A model generated the notes under the pieces. The model was not told where the DNA came from. It searched no databases and saw only the letters and a program-made list of their open reading frames with translations. This document shows positions 1 to 11,900 of a DNA stretch of 64,000 nt, one piece after another. Source of the stretch: Syngnathus acus (Eukaryota; Chordata; Actinopteri; Syngnathiformes; Syngnathidae). Every line of letters begins with the position of its first letter. The first letter of the stretch is position 1. The position numbers and the translations under genes were made by a program. The stretch lies in the NCBI RefSeq assembly GCF_901709675.1, contig NC_051089.1, positions 18,102,008-18,166,007 of the forward strand, in the 5' to 3' direction.

Positions 1-540
1 GAAATAAAGTTGTTTTAGTCGATGGTTAAACTTTATTGTGATAGCTCTCTCACTCAGGTGAGGTCCTGCAAGCTAACCTCGTGTTGCTAACTTTCATGAA
101 AATTGAACATTTGGAAGTCACGACTTCCAATTATTGTTGTTATTATGCTATCAATATTATTAGATAATACTAGGAAGGGTAATGACAATGTTGTGATAAT
201 GACACAGCTAATGCAAGGGGGGAATATATCGGACCTTTACCGATCCATTTTTGAAATTGTTCTGAGTGTTAGTTATTTTATAAATATTTTAATCCTTCCA
301 TTCTGTTAGCACAGATGCCAGCATGCGGTCAACCAAAAGATTTCTATTGATCCATCTGTAGACGTCGGTGCGTGGTACGACGTAAAAGCTGCATCAACGT
401 CAAGTTCAGCAAAAGAGTCTCCTCAACCACCGGATGGAGATTGGAAAGATTTTCCTCAATGTGGCATTCTGAGACATCTAAAAATTTTGAGTTTGAAATA
501 ACAGTAAAATCTAGTCTATTGGGAAAAGTTAGGAAAAGTG
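1..540 (+). pseudogene. Degraded SAP/YqaJ-type gene copy 1 (3' part)
   Basis: This is a partial copy of the repeat seen again at 56867-57710. Positions 1-30 match the end of a SAP-like exon followed by intron-like DNA with the same wording as the downstream copy. An acceptor-like CACAG at 310-314 precedes an exon read as A|TGC CAG CAT GCG. The frame from 331 stays open for 56 codons to TAA at 499-501; it includes the segment VDVGAWYDVKAA and ends ILRHLKILSLK. The first nucleotide after the acceptor completes the codon split at the donor of the SAP exon in the other copy, so the splice phase fits. The copy is truncated by the window edge and carries stops in its SAP part. I infer a dead copy of a dispersed SAP plus YqaJ-exonuclease gene; function is not established. 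Confidence 0.55.
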
Positions 541-959
541 ATTTATTCAATAAACAAGCTTGTGAATTTCAAATGTTGTATGTGTGTAAGGACACACTTT
601 TTTCCAGTGTGTTAAATATTGTGTGATTAAGCAATCATTACAAGGTTTAAATGTTCAAGTTTATTGACAAGTGTATTTCATGCAGGCATATCGCACAGAT
701 GAAATTACGTTCCTCTACGTTCCTCTAATACACAGTACCTATCAAAATTGGTATTGTAAAGCTGCCTCAATTTATGTAACACATGGTTCTTGAAAATTCA
801 CTCAGCAGCCAGCAACAAAAAACATTTTGTGAAAGAACTGGCTGCAGAGACAAGGGAATTATTTTACCCAGCAATCTAATTTTTTTATTCTCTCGATGCA
901 TCTTTCAACATGGATTCTTACTCTTGCAATCTGTTTTGTGTACATTTTTTCTTTTTTAC
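541..959. other. Unassigned stretch
   Basis: No gene or repeat is recognised here beyond the intron-like flank of the minus-strand THAP exon. The sequence is AT-rich with short T runs. Short ORFs are present on both strands without recognisable motifs. Confidence 0.4.
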
Positions 960-1118
960 TGTAAATCCCTGCCGTTTACAAGCTTCTACCCAGCGAAGGC
1001 ATTTCTCTCGGCTCCTCCTCGGCTTTGGAAAAGATATGAGGAAAATTCCCTTCATATTATCAGCATATCGCGAGTCGCTCCGGCAGACACCAAAGCAGCA
1101 GTGTTTTGTTGTAACCAT
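960..1118 (-). pseudogene. Orphan THAP-domain first exon
   Basis: Read on the minus strand from the ATG at 1118, the product starts MVTTKHCCFGVCRSDSRY and continues through FPKPRRSREKCLRWVEAC to GFT. This has the early features of a THAP zinc finger (C2CH): the CxxxC pair close to the start, the FPKP segment and the conserved W. The second half (Cys-x2-His and AVPTIF box) is missing. A GT at 959-958 right after the GFT codons could be a donor, which fits the exon structure of fish THAP genes that split at this point. No matching second exon is seen to the left. It could be a host exon from an overlapping minus-strand gene or a fragment of a THAP-type transposon; the surrounding debris favours a fragment. 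Confidence 0.5.
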
Positions 1119-1515
1119 GATGTTATTTCTGATAAAAAATAGTGAGTTGTTCCTTTGCGCTCTTACTGTTTACTACCTGTGCGGCTCGTGTAAATGTCCG
1201 ACCACGCTGTTCTAATAATAGAAACTTTGGTGTAATTTTGACAATCCCCATTGGAGGACTGTGGGCGCCGAGCTGAGTCAGCAGCTTCACGGCTTCTCCT
1301 CCGCCCAGCTGACTGGAGGAATGAATGCATAAGTGAGCGAGGCACTGGACAGCCCGGCTGATGTCCCGCCCTCCAGAGCCATATACCTCACCGTCAATGG
1401 TTCATTCAGCTCTGCACACCACAAGTGTCATTTATATCAATCTTGCGGGCCGCACTAATATGAATCTTTCATATTAAGACGGGGGTCTTAAACGCGAGTT
1501 TGAGACCCCTCTAGA
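1119..1515. other. Unassigned stretch with a hAT-end-like palindrome
   Basis: This is upstream of the THAP exon on its strand. Near 1480-1510 there is a near-palindrome formed by GGGGTCTTAAAC and GTTTGAGACCCC, like two hAT termini meeting. Nothing else is recognised. Confidence 0.3.
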
Positions 1516-1523
1516 CTCTAGAG

Positions 1524-2858
1524 CAGGGGTGGGCAAACGTTTTGACTTGTGGGCCGAATTGGGTTCTAAATTTGGACCAAGGGGCCGAACCAGGAGCAGC
1601 TGGATGTAGTGTTTATGTGAATATAAACGACATGTAAAGGTCATTGCATAAAACGTTTTGGCCTTTACTAGGTAGTGAAGTGTAGATATTAAAAAAAAGC
1701 TTTTTGAAAAAAAATGCATTTATTAACAGCATTAAAAAAAAATATTTCACCAAAAAACTACTATCAGTGATTCTCATTAAATACGACACTGTTATTATGA
1801 ATAACAGTTTCTATCACTTCAGCGCCTGCAAGTCAGATTTATGAAATGTTTATGAGGCGAAATCACATCAAACATCAAACATTCTGACCAAATACATCAT
1901 CTTGAAGAATCAGTGAAAGAATACATCTAAATAAAGTAATAAAGAAATCAAAACGGCAACACGGTGACAGATATCTGAAAATCAGAGCAGAGCTTTAACT
2001 CACAAACACCTGGTGACAGAGGTGAGGAAACGGGAAACACTTCCTTAAAGTCGGCCTTAAGAACTTTAAAAGTTAATATTAGTTGCAAACAGGTGGTGCA
2101 TCAATGTCCTTGAGCATCCTGCATTGTTTGGAAATGAGAATGGTCGCTGGTTTCAATCCCTGCTATTTGTACAAATTATTTTCAAAATGCATTTTTTTTT
2201 TTTACAACAAACTAGAGAAACTCCCCTTCATTTTCAGTGGGAATAGTGTTGTTGGTCTCCCTTTTTTGCTAGTGCATCATAGTCTGGTGTAAAATTTGTT
2301 GTGGCAATTCTTAGGATAGAGCCGAGGTGTTGGTCCGTTAACCTAGATCTGCGATGGGCTTTGTTGACGTTCATGTGGCTGAACGTCTGCTCACACACGT
2401 AGGTCGAGCCAAATTGTCCACTCTTTTTTGAACACTCGGCACTCCGTGTCCACCTTTCATTTTCTCGGGCCACTTATTTAAATGGAAGGATTCTACGGTA
2501 AGGTTTGTGGGTGGCCATCGCGTAAAACTGTATCTGAAAGCTCAGTGCGCGAATTACAAGAATGCTGACGTCACAGCCCACACTCGAAATTCGGCACTGA
2601 TGGAAATAGAGTGCGGCGTGCGCCGGGTCCGTACGACTGAGTAGATACACGCACTTGTGAGTGTGCACTGAGCTTTCTGACACGGCCTCCGGGAGTAAAT
2701 GCGTGGGCGGGCGTTCCCCCATCTTCTGGGGAAACGCAGTCATTGCAGGGTAAATGACCCAAAACACTTTTTAATAATACAATTTATTCAGGTTTGACGG
2801 GCCGACTTAAACGGCCAGCGGATGTGGCCAGCGGGCCGTAGTTTGCCCACCATGTCTG
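1524..2858 (-). mobile_element. hAT element 1 (GTF2IRD2/Charlie-like, internally deleted)
   Basis: The element begins CAGGGGTGGGCAAACG at 1524. It ends at 2858 with the inverted match, whose reverse complement reads CAGACATGGTGGGCAAACT. It is flanked by a perfect 8-bp duplication CTCTAGAG (1516-1523 and 2859-2866), diagnostic of the hAT superfamily. On the minus strand, 2234-2473 retains the C-terminus of the transposase (FGSTYVCEQTFSHMN and LTDQHLGSILRIAT), the part that resembles the transposase-derived region of GTF2IRD2. The N-terminal and catalytic regions are gone, so it is non-autonomous. Related copies lie at 14305-16010 and 37846-38950. Confidence 0.9.
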
Positions 2859-2883
2859 CTCTAGAGCATTTTCTATTTAGGCT

Positions 2884-2976
2884 TCAGATCTTTGGAATGT
2901 CCGACCGATAAATATCAGAACTGCTACCTCAGTACAAACATTTAAGACACGATTAAAGACTTTAATTAGCCTGTGT
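2884..2976 (+). mobile_element. Short LINE ORF C-terminus fragment
   Basis: One plus-strand frame reads WNVRPINIRTATSVQTFK followed by TRLKTLIS. This is the wording typical of the extreme C-terminus of fish LINE reverse-transcriptase ORFs. It is under 100 bp and lies between hAT element 1 and the L2 5' end. The clade cannot be assigned. Confidence 0.45.
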
Positions 2977-2980
2977 TAAC

Positions 2981-5900
2981 CAAGATGGCGGCGCACGCAG
3001 TTGCAGCGGCTTACGGCTCTCCATTTCAGTGCTTTTTTCTTATTTTTCATTCTGGTTTCTTACTATCGTGCAGTTTTGTTCCTGCGAACTTACAGTACAC
3101 TTGCCAGTCGCTTTTGGATATCGGGTTCCTGTACCGGATATCTGTTTCGACTGACTTTCACCAAAAACACGGTATCCCGGACGACATAGCTTGATCGCCG
3201 GGGTCTCCGTCGATTGTTGTCGGGTCTAGGAGGCGGCGCAGACAGAGGAAGGAGAGGAAGCAGATGCGGGGCCGCAGGTCCGGTGTTATGCTAAGGCTAT
3301 GCATGAAACTACACAAGCCACCTCTCCCGAGTCTCTATCTCTCCAACGCCAGATCCCTGGTACACAAGACGGACGACTTGGAACTGCAACTTGCTGGAAA
3401 CAAGTATGTTTGCGACTGCTGTATGCTAATCATCACCGAAACCTGGCTTCACCGGAACGTACCTGATGCTAGCATGCAGCTAGCAGGCCGCACGCTGCTC
3501 CGTGGGGACAGAACGGAGAACTCCGGGAAGAGCAAGGGTGGGGAGGCTCTGTATTTATGTACATGATGACTGGTGCAACAATTGGGACAATCATAGACAG
3601 TCACTGTTCCCCGTACATCGAGTACATGTCTGTTAAGTGCCGGCCTTTTTTCCTCCCGAGAGAGCTAACTGTTGTGATATGCATGGCTGTGTATATCCCA
3701 CCCAACGCCTGTGTAAACACAGCAATCTCTCTCCTGCTGGACATTGTCAACGAACATCAGCGGGCTCACCCCGACGGTGTTCACATCATTGCAGGGGATT
3801 TTAACAAGGCCAACCTAAAGACTGTACTGCCGAGCTTCCATCAGCATGTAAAATGTGCCACAAGGGGAGAGAACACTCTGGATCATGTCTACACCAACAT
3901 CAAGGACGCTTACAGAGCCATACCCCTCCCCCACCTCGGACAGTCAGACCATCTTTCCCTCCTGCTCTCCCCAGCCTACACCACCCTCAGACGCAGGGCT
4001 AGGCCCATCATAAAGACCGTGACGACCTGGCCTGACGATGCACTCACCAAACTCCCAGACTGCTTCCTACAGACAGATTGGGACATATTTGGTCACCATA
4101 AGCTGGATATACACACAGAAACGGTTCTGGACCATATTCAGTTCTGTATTGGGAATGTGACTGTGGAAAAATCCATCCAGGTTTTTCCGAATCAGAAACC
4201 CTGGATAACCAGTCAGGTTTGCACACTCCTTAGGGCCCGCAATGCCGCTTTCAGGTCAGGAGACAGAGGTCGGTACAGTGCTCCCAGAGCTGACCTGAGG
4301 AGAGGAGTAAAAAGAGCGAAAGAAGACCACAGGATGCAGATCGAGTCCCATCTGTCCAGCAACAATGCACGGAAGGTGTGGCAGGGGATCTATAACGTCA
4401 CCAACTACAGAGGTTGTGATACGTCGACAGCGGACCTGAGTGCTCCACTGGCAGAGGAGTGAAACTGCTGCTTTGCTCGGTTCGATTCATCCCAACAGCA
4501 CTCACCTGCCCTTGCCCTGCCCCCACCCCATCCCGGTTCCTGCACCACTCCATTCACTGTCCAGGTGCACTACGTCAAAAAAGTGCTCCTTGCTTTGAAC
4601 TCCAGGAAATACCCCGGCCCAGAGAAGTGCCTGGTAAAGTGCTCAAAGCATGTGCAAATCAGCTAGCCCCCACCTTCACCAAAATCTTCAACCTCTCCCT
4701 GGCTCAGGCTATCATCCCCTCCTGCCTGAAAACCTCCACAATAATCCCGGTGCCGAAGAAGTCTCTCATCACCAGCCTGAACGATTACCGTCCGGTGGCT
4801 CTCACTCCGGTAATCATGAAGTGCTTTGAGAGATTGGTTCTTCAGCACATCAAAGACTACCTCCCTCCAGACCTCGACCCCCACCAGTTCGTGTACCGGG
4901 CAAACAGATCTCCAGAGGACGCCATCGCCATTGCTCTCCACTCTGCACTGAACCACCTGGAGCTGCAGCGGAGCTACGTCCGGATGCTCTTTGTGGATTA
5001 CAGTTTCGCATTTAACACAATAATTCCGGACAGACTCACCACAAAACTGGTCACTCTTGTCCTCTCCCCTCTCACATGTGCCTGTATTAAGGACTTTCTT
5101 TAAAACCGACCCCAGACTGTGAGACTTGGCCCCCACGTCTCCTCCACTCGCACGCTGAGCATCGGCTCCCCTCAGGGATGTTTGCTGAGCCCCCTCCTCT
5201 ACTGCCTCTACACCCACGACTGCAGACCTGCCCACAAAGACAACCCTATTGTCAAATTCGCTGATGACACCAAAGTGGTTGGTCTCATCTCCAAGGATGA
5301 CAAGGCTGCCTACAGAGAAGAGGTCCTGAGGTTGGCAGCCTGGTGCTCAGAGAACAACCTTGCCTTGAACACCAGCAAAACCAGAGAAATGATCATCGAC
5401 TTCAGGAAGCATAAAACGGACATAGCCCCCTACACATCAACGGAGCGCGCGTGGAAAGGGTCCACACCTTCAAGTATCTCAGCGTCCTCATCTCAGACAA
5501 CACCTCCTGGACAGAGAACATCACCTCCATCACAAAGAAGGCTCAGCAGCGGCTACACTTCCTGAGAGTTCTCAGGAAGCACAACCTCAACTCCAACCTG
5601 CTGCTGACCTTCTACCGCTCATCCATTGAGAGTTTGCTGACATACTGCATCACAGTATGGATTGGCAGCTTCACAGTTGCTGACAGGAAGAGACTGCAGA
5701 GAGCTGTCAAGGCAGCACAGAAGATCGTAGGCTGCCCACTCCCCTCCCTGACAGAAATTTACACCTCCCGCTGTCTCAGCAGAGCCAAGGCAATCTCAGG
5801 AGACAGCTCCCATCCTGGCTCTGTCCTGTTTGACCTGTTGCCCTCGGGGAGGTGTTACAGGAATAGAACAAGGACAACCAGACTTAAAAACAGCTTCTTT

Positions 5901-6231
5901 CCAAGAGCCATAACTGGTCTCAATATGAACATGCAATAAGCCTGATCTCTTTGGACTACATTCTTTTACGTGCCATATATTTATGCTTGGTCACCATAAC
6001 TGTGCATTTGTCACTTTGCAACCTTATTTACATTGTATATATATAGTTTAACATATTTCATATAACCATAACTGTGCATTTGTCACTTTGCAACCTTGTT
6101 TACATTGTATATATATAGTTCAACATCTATCATATTTTCTATACTATAATTTTTCTATATACTTTATTGTTGGGCAGCTCAAATCTCGTTATACTATGTA
6201 TAATGACAAATAAAAGGCATTCTGATTCAGA
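2981..6231 (+). mobile_element. L2-clade LINE, near full length, ORF broken
   Basis: A LINE-style 5' start (AAGATGGCGGCGC) lies at about 2981. The ORF survives in pieces: 3264-3566 and 3557-4462 hold the apurinic-type endonuclease (TETWLHR, GDFNKANL, SDHLS), and 4459-5103, 5119-5565 and 5451-5939 hold the reverse transcriptase. RT signatures are [23 protein letters not shown] and FADDTKVVG, so the catalytic Asp pair is intact. Frameshifts near 3560, 4460 and 5500 and a TAA at 5101 kill it. The 3' UTR has a tandem duplication of about 72 bp (5990-6130) and ends with AATAAA and an ATTCAG-type microsatellite. The architecture (EN-RT, no poly-A tail) fits the L2/CR1 side of the jockey group. Confidence 0.88.
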
Positions 6232-6456
6232 TTCAGATTCTGATTGGCCGATTCGGCAGGCGTTTGTGTACTCTGTCCTGAGGCTGGGGAGAGGGGTTAG
6301 GTGACAACCAAACTGAAAATGGCTCGCTGAATTTTTTGTCGACCAATCGAGATAAGGGATCTGAGGCAAATACTGCTATGACAATTGAAGGCACCCTCCT
6401 GGAGCTCTTCACTTTGAATATGGATATCTACTTTTTCTTTGGATTGTTTTACATCA
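6232..6456. other. Unassigned flank between LINE and SINE
   Basis: Unique-looking sequence follows the LINE tail. No coding or repeat signature is seen. Confidence 0.3.
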
Positions 6457-6632
6457 GGCTCGGTGACGCGTTGGTTAGCATGTCCGCCTCACAGTTAGGA
6501 GGGTGCGGGTTCGATTCCACCTCCGGCCCTCCCTGTGTGGAGTTTGCATGTTCTCCCCGTGTCCGCATGGGTTTTCTCCCACATCCCAAAAATATGCTTG
6601 GTAGGCTGATTGAGCACTCCAAATTGGCCCTT
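6457..6632 (+). mobile_element. tRNA-derived SINE, 3'-truncated
   Basis: The copy starts GGCTCGGTGACGCG and contains a pol III B-box-like GGTTCGATTCC, then the body shared with the complete copy at 30558-30913. Homology stops near CCAAATTGGCCC, so the 3' third and the GGATGG tail are missing. It retains a short segment (GTCCGCCT) that the other copy lacks. Confidence 0.85.
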
Positions 6633-6687
6633 TCGTAATTTACCACGGTTTTACCGAACCCATTCCATACTCGGGTTTTACCTCGGT

Positions 6688-6833
6688 AACCGCCAAAGCT
6701 ATTTTCTGCTTGGCCAGTCAGTACCTGTCTGCTGCCATTGGAGTTTCACAGGTTAAAAAGGTCCGATAGGACTTCAACTTGATGGCATCCTTTACCGTCG
6801 GTGTGCATCAAAGGATTCGGGGGTTGCCGCCTC
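6688..6833 (-). mobile_element. RTE LINE fragment
   Basis: About 145 bp is collinear with 11356-11505 of the RTE element at 9755-12883: the stretch around GCTTGGCCA, GTACCTGTC and GATTCGGGGGTTGCCGCC. It is a minus-strand internal fragment from between the endonuclease and RT domains. Confidence 0.7.
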
Positions 6834-6981
6834 AGAACTACTTTTAATGGGTGATTTTGGTGGGAGGAAATTTACATAGGCGTGTTATTCCAAAGAAATT
6901 ATGGCAAATAATATCTACAGATCACTAGAAATGCTTGACAATCTGGAAGTAAGTCAGGTCAATTAATGTATTTCTTCTATA

Positions 6982-7040
6982 GGCCGAGATCTACCGGAGT
7001 CAAATTCCTTGTTTGGCATGCTCAAACGTGGCAAATAAAA

Positions 7041-7076
<36 letters not shown>

Positions 7077-7077
7077 T
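6982..7077 (+). mobile_element. L2 3' tail with (GATT)n
   Basis: The motif GTCAAATTCCTTGTTTGGCA and the following GCTCAAACGTGGCAAATAAA match the 3' end of the L2-A copies at 9700 and 51650. A (GATT)n microsatellite follows, ending about 40 bp before the DOK exon acceptor. Confidence 0.75.
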
Positions 7078-7118
7078 ACCATTTACACTATTTATATTAT
7101 TGCTTGTCTTCTCCCTAG

Positions 7119-7308
7119 AACGTTTTAATGTATTCTTCCTACCTTGCTCCAACTTGGACATCTTCGGAGAGTGCATGATGCAGATCACCCATGATCACAT
7201 TTATCTCTGGGACATTCACAAGCCCTGTACCAAACTGTTCGCCTGGCCACTTTGCTCCTTGCGACGCTACGGACGTGATACCACTCATTTCACCTTTGAG
7301 ACAGGAAG
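7119..7308 (+). CDS. dok4: Docking protein (DOK4-like) exon: PTB domain, first half
   Basis: DOK proteins are membrane-proximal adaptors downstream of receptor tyrosine kinases; their IRS-type PTB domain binds phosphotyrosine on receptors such as RET. This exon follows a strong acceptor (TTGCTTGTCTTCTCCCTAG) and ends at AAG|GTAAGA. It starts in the second base of a Glu codon and ends two bases into an Arg codon. The product includes [40 protein letters not shown] and FTFETGR. The last two are the hallmark PTB segment carrying the basic residues used in phosphotyrosine binding. [10 protein letters not shown] favours DOK4 over DOK5 and DOK6. Preceding exons (PH domain) are not in the window. 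The 4-exon model is supported by matching phases at every junction. Confidence 0.88.
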
Positions 7309-7650
7309 GTAAGACTTAATGCATATACTTTAACGCAATATTTATATGATCATATCGCAAGTTTTTCATTGCAGTCTTTAGGATGGAGAGACTGGTGTGT
7401 TGTATGTATATTCAGTACACCACCGTTATGAATTGGAGATAGGGAGCGGTCTGGCCAGGAAAAAGCCGCGTATAATTGATGGTCAATTATCAGGAAAAAA
7501 ATATACAATGTATACAGTACATATACTTTTATACCCCTGAATTCCCCCGAAAATGCTGATAAACATTCAATGTTTTAAGGCTCCAAATAAGCGGTCTCAC
7601 ATTGCTGTTTGTGATGTAATTTGCATATGTATTTAGAATGACACCATCCA
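7309..7650 (+). other. DOK intron, 5' part
   Basis: This is the start of a 16.4-kb intron (7309-23679). The first 340 bp shows no repeat I recognise. Everything after it to about 23530 is largely mobile elements. Confidence 0.6.
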
Positions 7651-8941
7651 TTCATTCAATTTCTACGGCTTATCCAGAGTCAGGTTGCAGGGGCAGCATC
7701 TTTAATAGGGAAGCCCGGACTCCCCTCTCCCCTGCTACTTCGTCCAGCTAACCCCAGAGGAGCTCAAGACGTTCCCAGGCCAGCCGAGAGACATGGTCTC
7801 TCCAGCGTGTCCTGGGTCGTCCACGGGGACTCTTTCCGGCTGGACATGCCCGGAACACCTCACCTAATCAGATGCCCTCATCTGGCTCCTCTCAACTCCT
7901 TCCCGGATGACCGAGCTTCCCAACCTATCTCTAAGTAAGAGCTCAAACACCCTGTGGAGGAAAGTCATTTCGGCTGCTTTTATCTGGAATCTTGGTATTT
8001 CGCTCACGACCCATAGCTCGTGACCATACGTAGATCGACCAGTAAATTGAGAGCTTCGCCTTTCGGCTCATCTCCTTCTTTACCACGGCATGTACAGAGT
8101 CTAGTCCGCATTACAGCGGACGCTGCAACGATCCGCCTGTCGATTGCACTTGCTCATCCTGCCCTCACTCGTGAACAAGAGCCCAAGATACTTTAACTCC
8201 TCCACTTGGGGCAAGATGTCATCCCCAGAGAGGGCATTCCACCCTTTTCCGACTGAGGAGTGTCGTCTCAGATTTGGAGGTGTTGATTTTCATTTCAACC
8301 GCTTCACAACTGGCTGTGAACCGCTCTAGTGAGAGCTAGAAATCACAGCTTGAAGAAGACAACAGCACCACATCCTCAGCAAAAAGCAGAGATGCGATAC
8401 TGAAGTTACCGAACCGGACACCCTCAATGCCTTGTCTGCACCTAAAAATTCTGTCCATTAAACTTATTAATAGAATCGATGACAAAGGGCGGTCTTGGTG
8501 GAGACCAACTCTAACCGGGAACACATTCGACATGACTGCCGGCAATGCGGACCAAACTCCAGTGATACAGGGACCAAACCGCCCTGATCAGTGGGTTTGG
8601 CACCCTGTCCTCTCAAAGAACCCCCCACAGAGCTCCTCGAGGGACACGGTCAAACACTTTCTCCAAGTCCACAAAGCACATGTAGACTGGTTGGGCAAAC
8701 TCCCATGGATCCTCGAGGACCATGCTGAGGATGTCTGTACGAAAACCGCACTGTTCCTTTTGAATCTGAAATTTGACCACTCGACAGACCTCCTCTCCCG
8801 AATAGGAGGCTGAGGATTGTGATATCTTTGCAGTTGGAACACAACCTCCCGTCCCAAGGGGGACCACCACCCTGTTCTGCCAAGTCCCTGAAGTCTACGC
8901 AATGTTGTAGAGGCGTGTCAACCAGGACAGCCTCACAACAG
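7651..8941 (-). mobile_element. Old RTE LINE, 3' half (split copy, part 1)
   Basis: The minus-strand 3' end starts at CATCCATTCATTC and the copy runs collinearly with the younger RTE (9755-10980). Frame fragments include an RT catalytic block at 8336-8545 where the usual Y/FADD reads FAEDVVLL, and thumb-region pieces at 8588-8902. Many stops and frameshifts show age. The copy stops abruptly at 8941 in the middle of the RT and resumes at 12908, so the intervening 4 kb was inserted into it. Confidence 0.85.
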
Positions 8942-8947
8942 ACAGAT

Positions 8948-11900
8948 ATTATATATAGTACGTATATAACGTATATATAATATCTTTATATAATTATAAC
9001 GTACAGTTAGACTGTATTTTATGAGACAGCTCAGGAAGTTCAACCTGCCACAGGAGCTGCTGAAGACCTTCTGTACTGCCATCATCCAGTCCATCCTCTG
9101 CACCTCCATCACTGTCTGGTTTGGATCGGCCTCCAAACAAGACAAGCACAGACTGCAACGGACAATCAGGACTGCAGAAAAGATAATTGGAATCAACCTC
9201 CCATCTATCCAGGACTTGTACCTGTCCAGGACCAGGAAACATGCAAGTAACATCTCTACAGACCCTTCTTACCCAGGTTGCAGTCTGTTCGAACTATTCC
9301 CCTCCGGACGGCGTTAGAGAGCTCTGTACGCCAAAACCAGCAGACACAGAGTCAGCTTCTTCCCCCAGGCTGTCTGATGAACTCAGACCACTCTTAGAGT
9401 CTCAGAGTCATTGCTGTGCAATAACATCCTGCTCTCGACGCCTTTTTTGAATTGTCAGTATTAAGTGTACTATGTGTCCACTCTGCATCCATTGCAGCCT
9501 GGTCATCCTAGAAGAGGGATCCTCCCATCTGTGGTCTCTTCTCAAGGTTTCTCATTTCCCCTTGTAGGAGTTTTGAGTTTTTCCTTGCCCTCCTGGGAGT
9601 TTAAGATCAGGGGATGTTTGAGAATATTTGTCAATTTTCGCACATGTCCTGAGTGTTGTTAGTCACCTAAATGTTGAACAGAGGCTGAGATGTACCGAAG
9701 TCAAATTCCTTGTTTGGAACGCTCAAACATGGCTAATAAAAATTCTTGAATCTTCCATCCATCCATCTTCTTCCGCTTATCCGGGGTCAGGTTGCGGGGG
9801 CAGCAGCTTTAGGAGGGACTCCCAGACTTCCCTCTCCCCAGCCACTTCATCCAGCTCATCCCGGGATCCCAAGGCGTCCCCAGGCCAGCTGAGAGACATA
9901 GTCTCTCCAGCGCGTCCTGGGTCGTCCCCGGGGTCTCCTACCGGTGGGACATGCCCGGAACACCTCCCCAGGGAGGCGTCCAGGAGGCATCCTGATGAGA
10001 TGCTCGAGCCACCTCATCTGGCTCCTCTCAACGTGGAGGAGTAGCGACTCTACTCCGAGTCTCTCCCGGATGACCGAGCTTCTCACCCTATCTCTAAGGG
10101 AGATCCCGGACATCCTGCGGAGAAAACTCATTTCGGCCGATTGTATCCGGGATCTCGTTCTTTCGGTCACGACCCATAGCTCGTGACCATAGGTGAGGGT
10201 AGGAGCGTAAATCGACCGGTAAATTGAGAGCTTTGCCTTTTGGCTCAGCTCTCTCTTTACCACGATGGACCGGTACAGAGTCCGCATTACTGCCGACGCT
10301 GCACCGATCCGCCTGTCAATCTCGCGCTCTATCTTCCCCTCACTCGTGAACAAGACCCCAAGATACTTGAACTCCTCCACTTGGGGCAGGATCTCATCCC
10401 CGATCCGGAGAGGGCATTCCACCCTTTTCCGACCGAGGACCATGGACTCGGATTTGGAGGTGCTGACCCTCATCCCGACCGCTTCACACTCGGCTGTGAA
10501 CCGCTCCAGTGAGTGCTGGAGATCACGGCCTGAAGAAGCCAACAGCACCATGTCGTCTGCATCAGTTGGCTCGGCACACCGTACTCCCGAAGCACCATCC
10601 ACAGAACCTCCCGAGGGACACGGTCGAACGCCTTCTCCAAGTCCATAAAACACATGTGAACTGGTTAGGCGAACTCCCATGCACCCTCGAGGATCCTGCC
10701 GAGGGTGTAGAGCTGGTCCACTGTTCCACGGCCAGGACGAAAGCCACACTGCTCCTCCTGAATCCGAGGTTCAAACTCCCAACAGACCCTCCTCTCCAGC
10801 ACCCCTGAATAGACCTTACCAGGGAGGCTCAGGAGTGTGATTCCCCTGTAATTGGAACACACCCTCCGGTCCCCCATCTTAAAGAGGGGAACCACCACCC
10901 CAGTCTGCCAATCCAGAGACACTGTCCCCGATGTCCACGCAATGTTGTAGAGGCGTGTCAGCCATGACAGCCCCACAACATCCAGAGCCTTTAAGAACTC
11001 CGGGCAGATCTCATCCACCCCCGGGGCCTTGCCACCGAGGAGTTTTTTCACTACCTCAGTGACTTCGACCCCAGAGATTGGAGAGTCCGTCTCAGAGTCT
11101 CCAGGCCCTGCTTCCACAATGGAAGGCGTGTAGGTGGAATTGAGGAGGTCTTCGAAGTATTCTCTCCACCGACTCACGTCGTCCCGAGTCGAGGTCAGCA
11201 GCACGCCATCTCCACTGTAAACAGTGTTGATGTTGCACTGCTTACCCCTCCTGAGACGCCGGATGGTGGACCAGAATTTCCTCGAATCAGTCCGGAAGTC
11301 ATTCTCCATGGCCTCGCCAAACTCCTCCCACGCCCGGGTTTTTGCCTCACCAACTGCCGAAGCCGCGTTCCGCTTGGCCATCCGGTACCTGTCAGCTGCC
11401 TCCGGAGTCCCGCAGGCCAAAACAGCCCGATAGGACTCCTTCTTCAGCTTGACAGCATCCCTTACCGCTGGTGTCCACCAGCGGGTTCGGGGATTGCCGC
11501 CACGACAGGCACCAACGACCGGTCGGCCGCCTCAACAATGGAGGCGCGGAACATTGTCCACTCGGACTCAATGTCCCCCGCCTCCCCCGGGATGTGGAAA
11601 AAGCTCTGCCGGAGGTGGGAGTTGAAGCTCTTCCTGACAGGGGATTCTGCCAGACGTTCCCAGCAGACCCTCACAGAGCGTTTGGGTCTGCCAGGTCGGA
11701 CCGCCATCTTCCCCCACCATCGGAGCCAACCCACCACCAGGTGGTGATCAGTTGACAGCTCCGCCCCTCTCTTCGCCCGAGTGTCCAAAATGCGGCCGCA
11801 AATCCGATGACACGATTACAAAGTCGATCATCGAACTACGGTGAAGGGTGTCCTGGTGCCAAGTGGACACATGGACACCCTTATGTTTGAACATGGTGTT

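Noticed and set aside
4663-5235. 190-codon minus-strand ORF
   Set aside because: Antisense shadow of the L2 reverse transcriptase.
1-7118. DOK PH-domain exons upstream of 7119
   Set aside because: No PH-like reading frame with splice sites was found; the earlier exons must lie outside the window.
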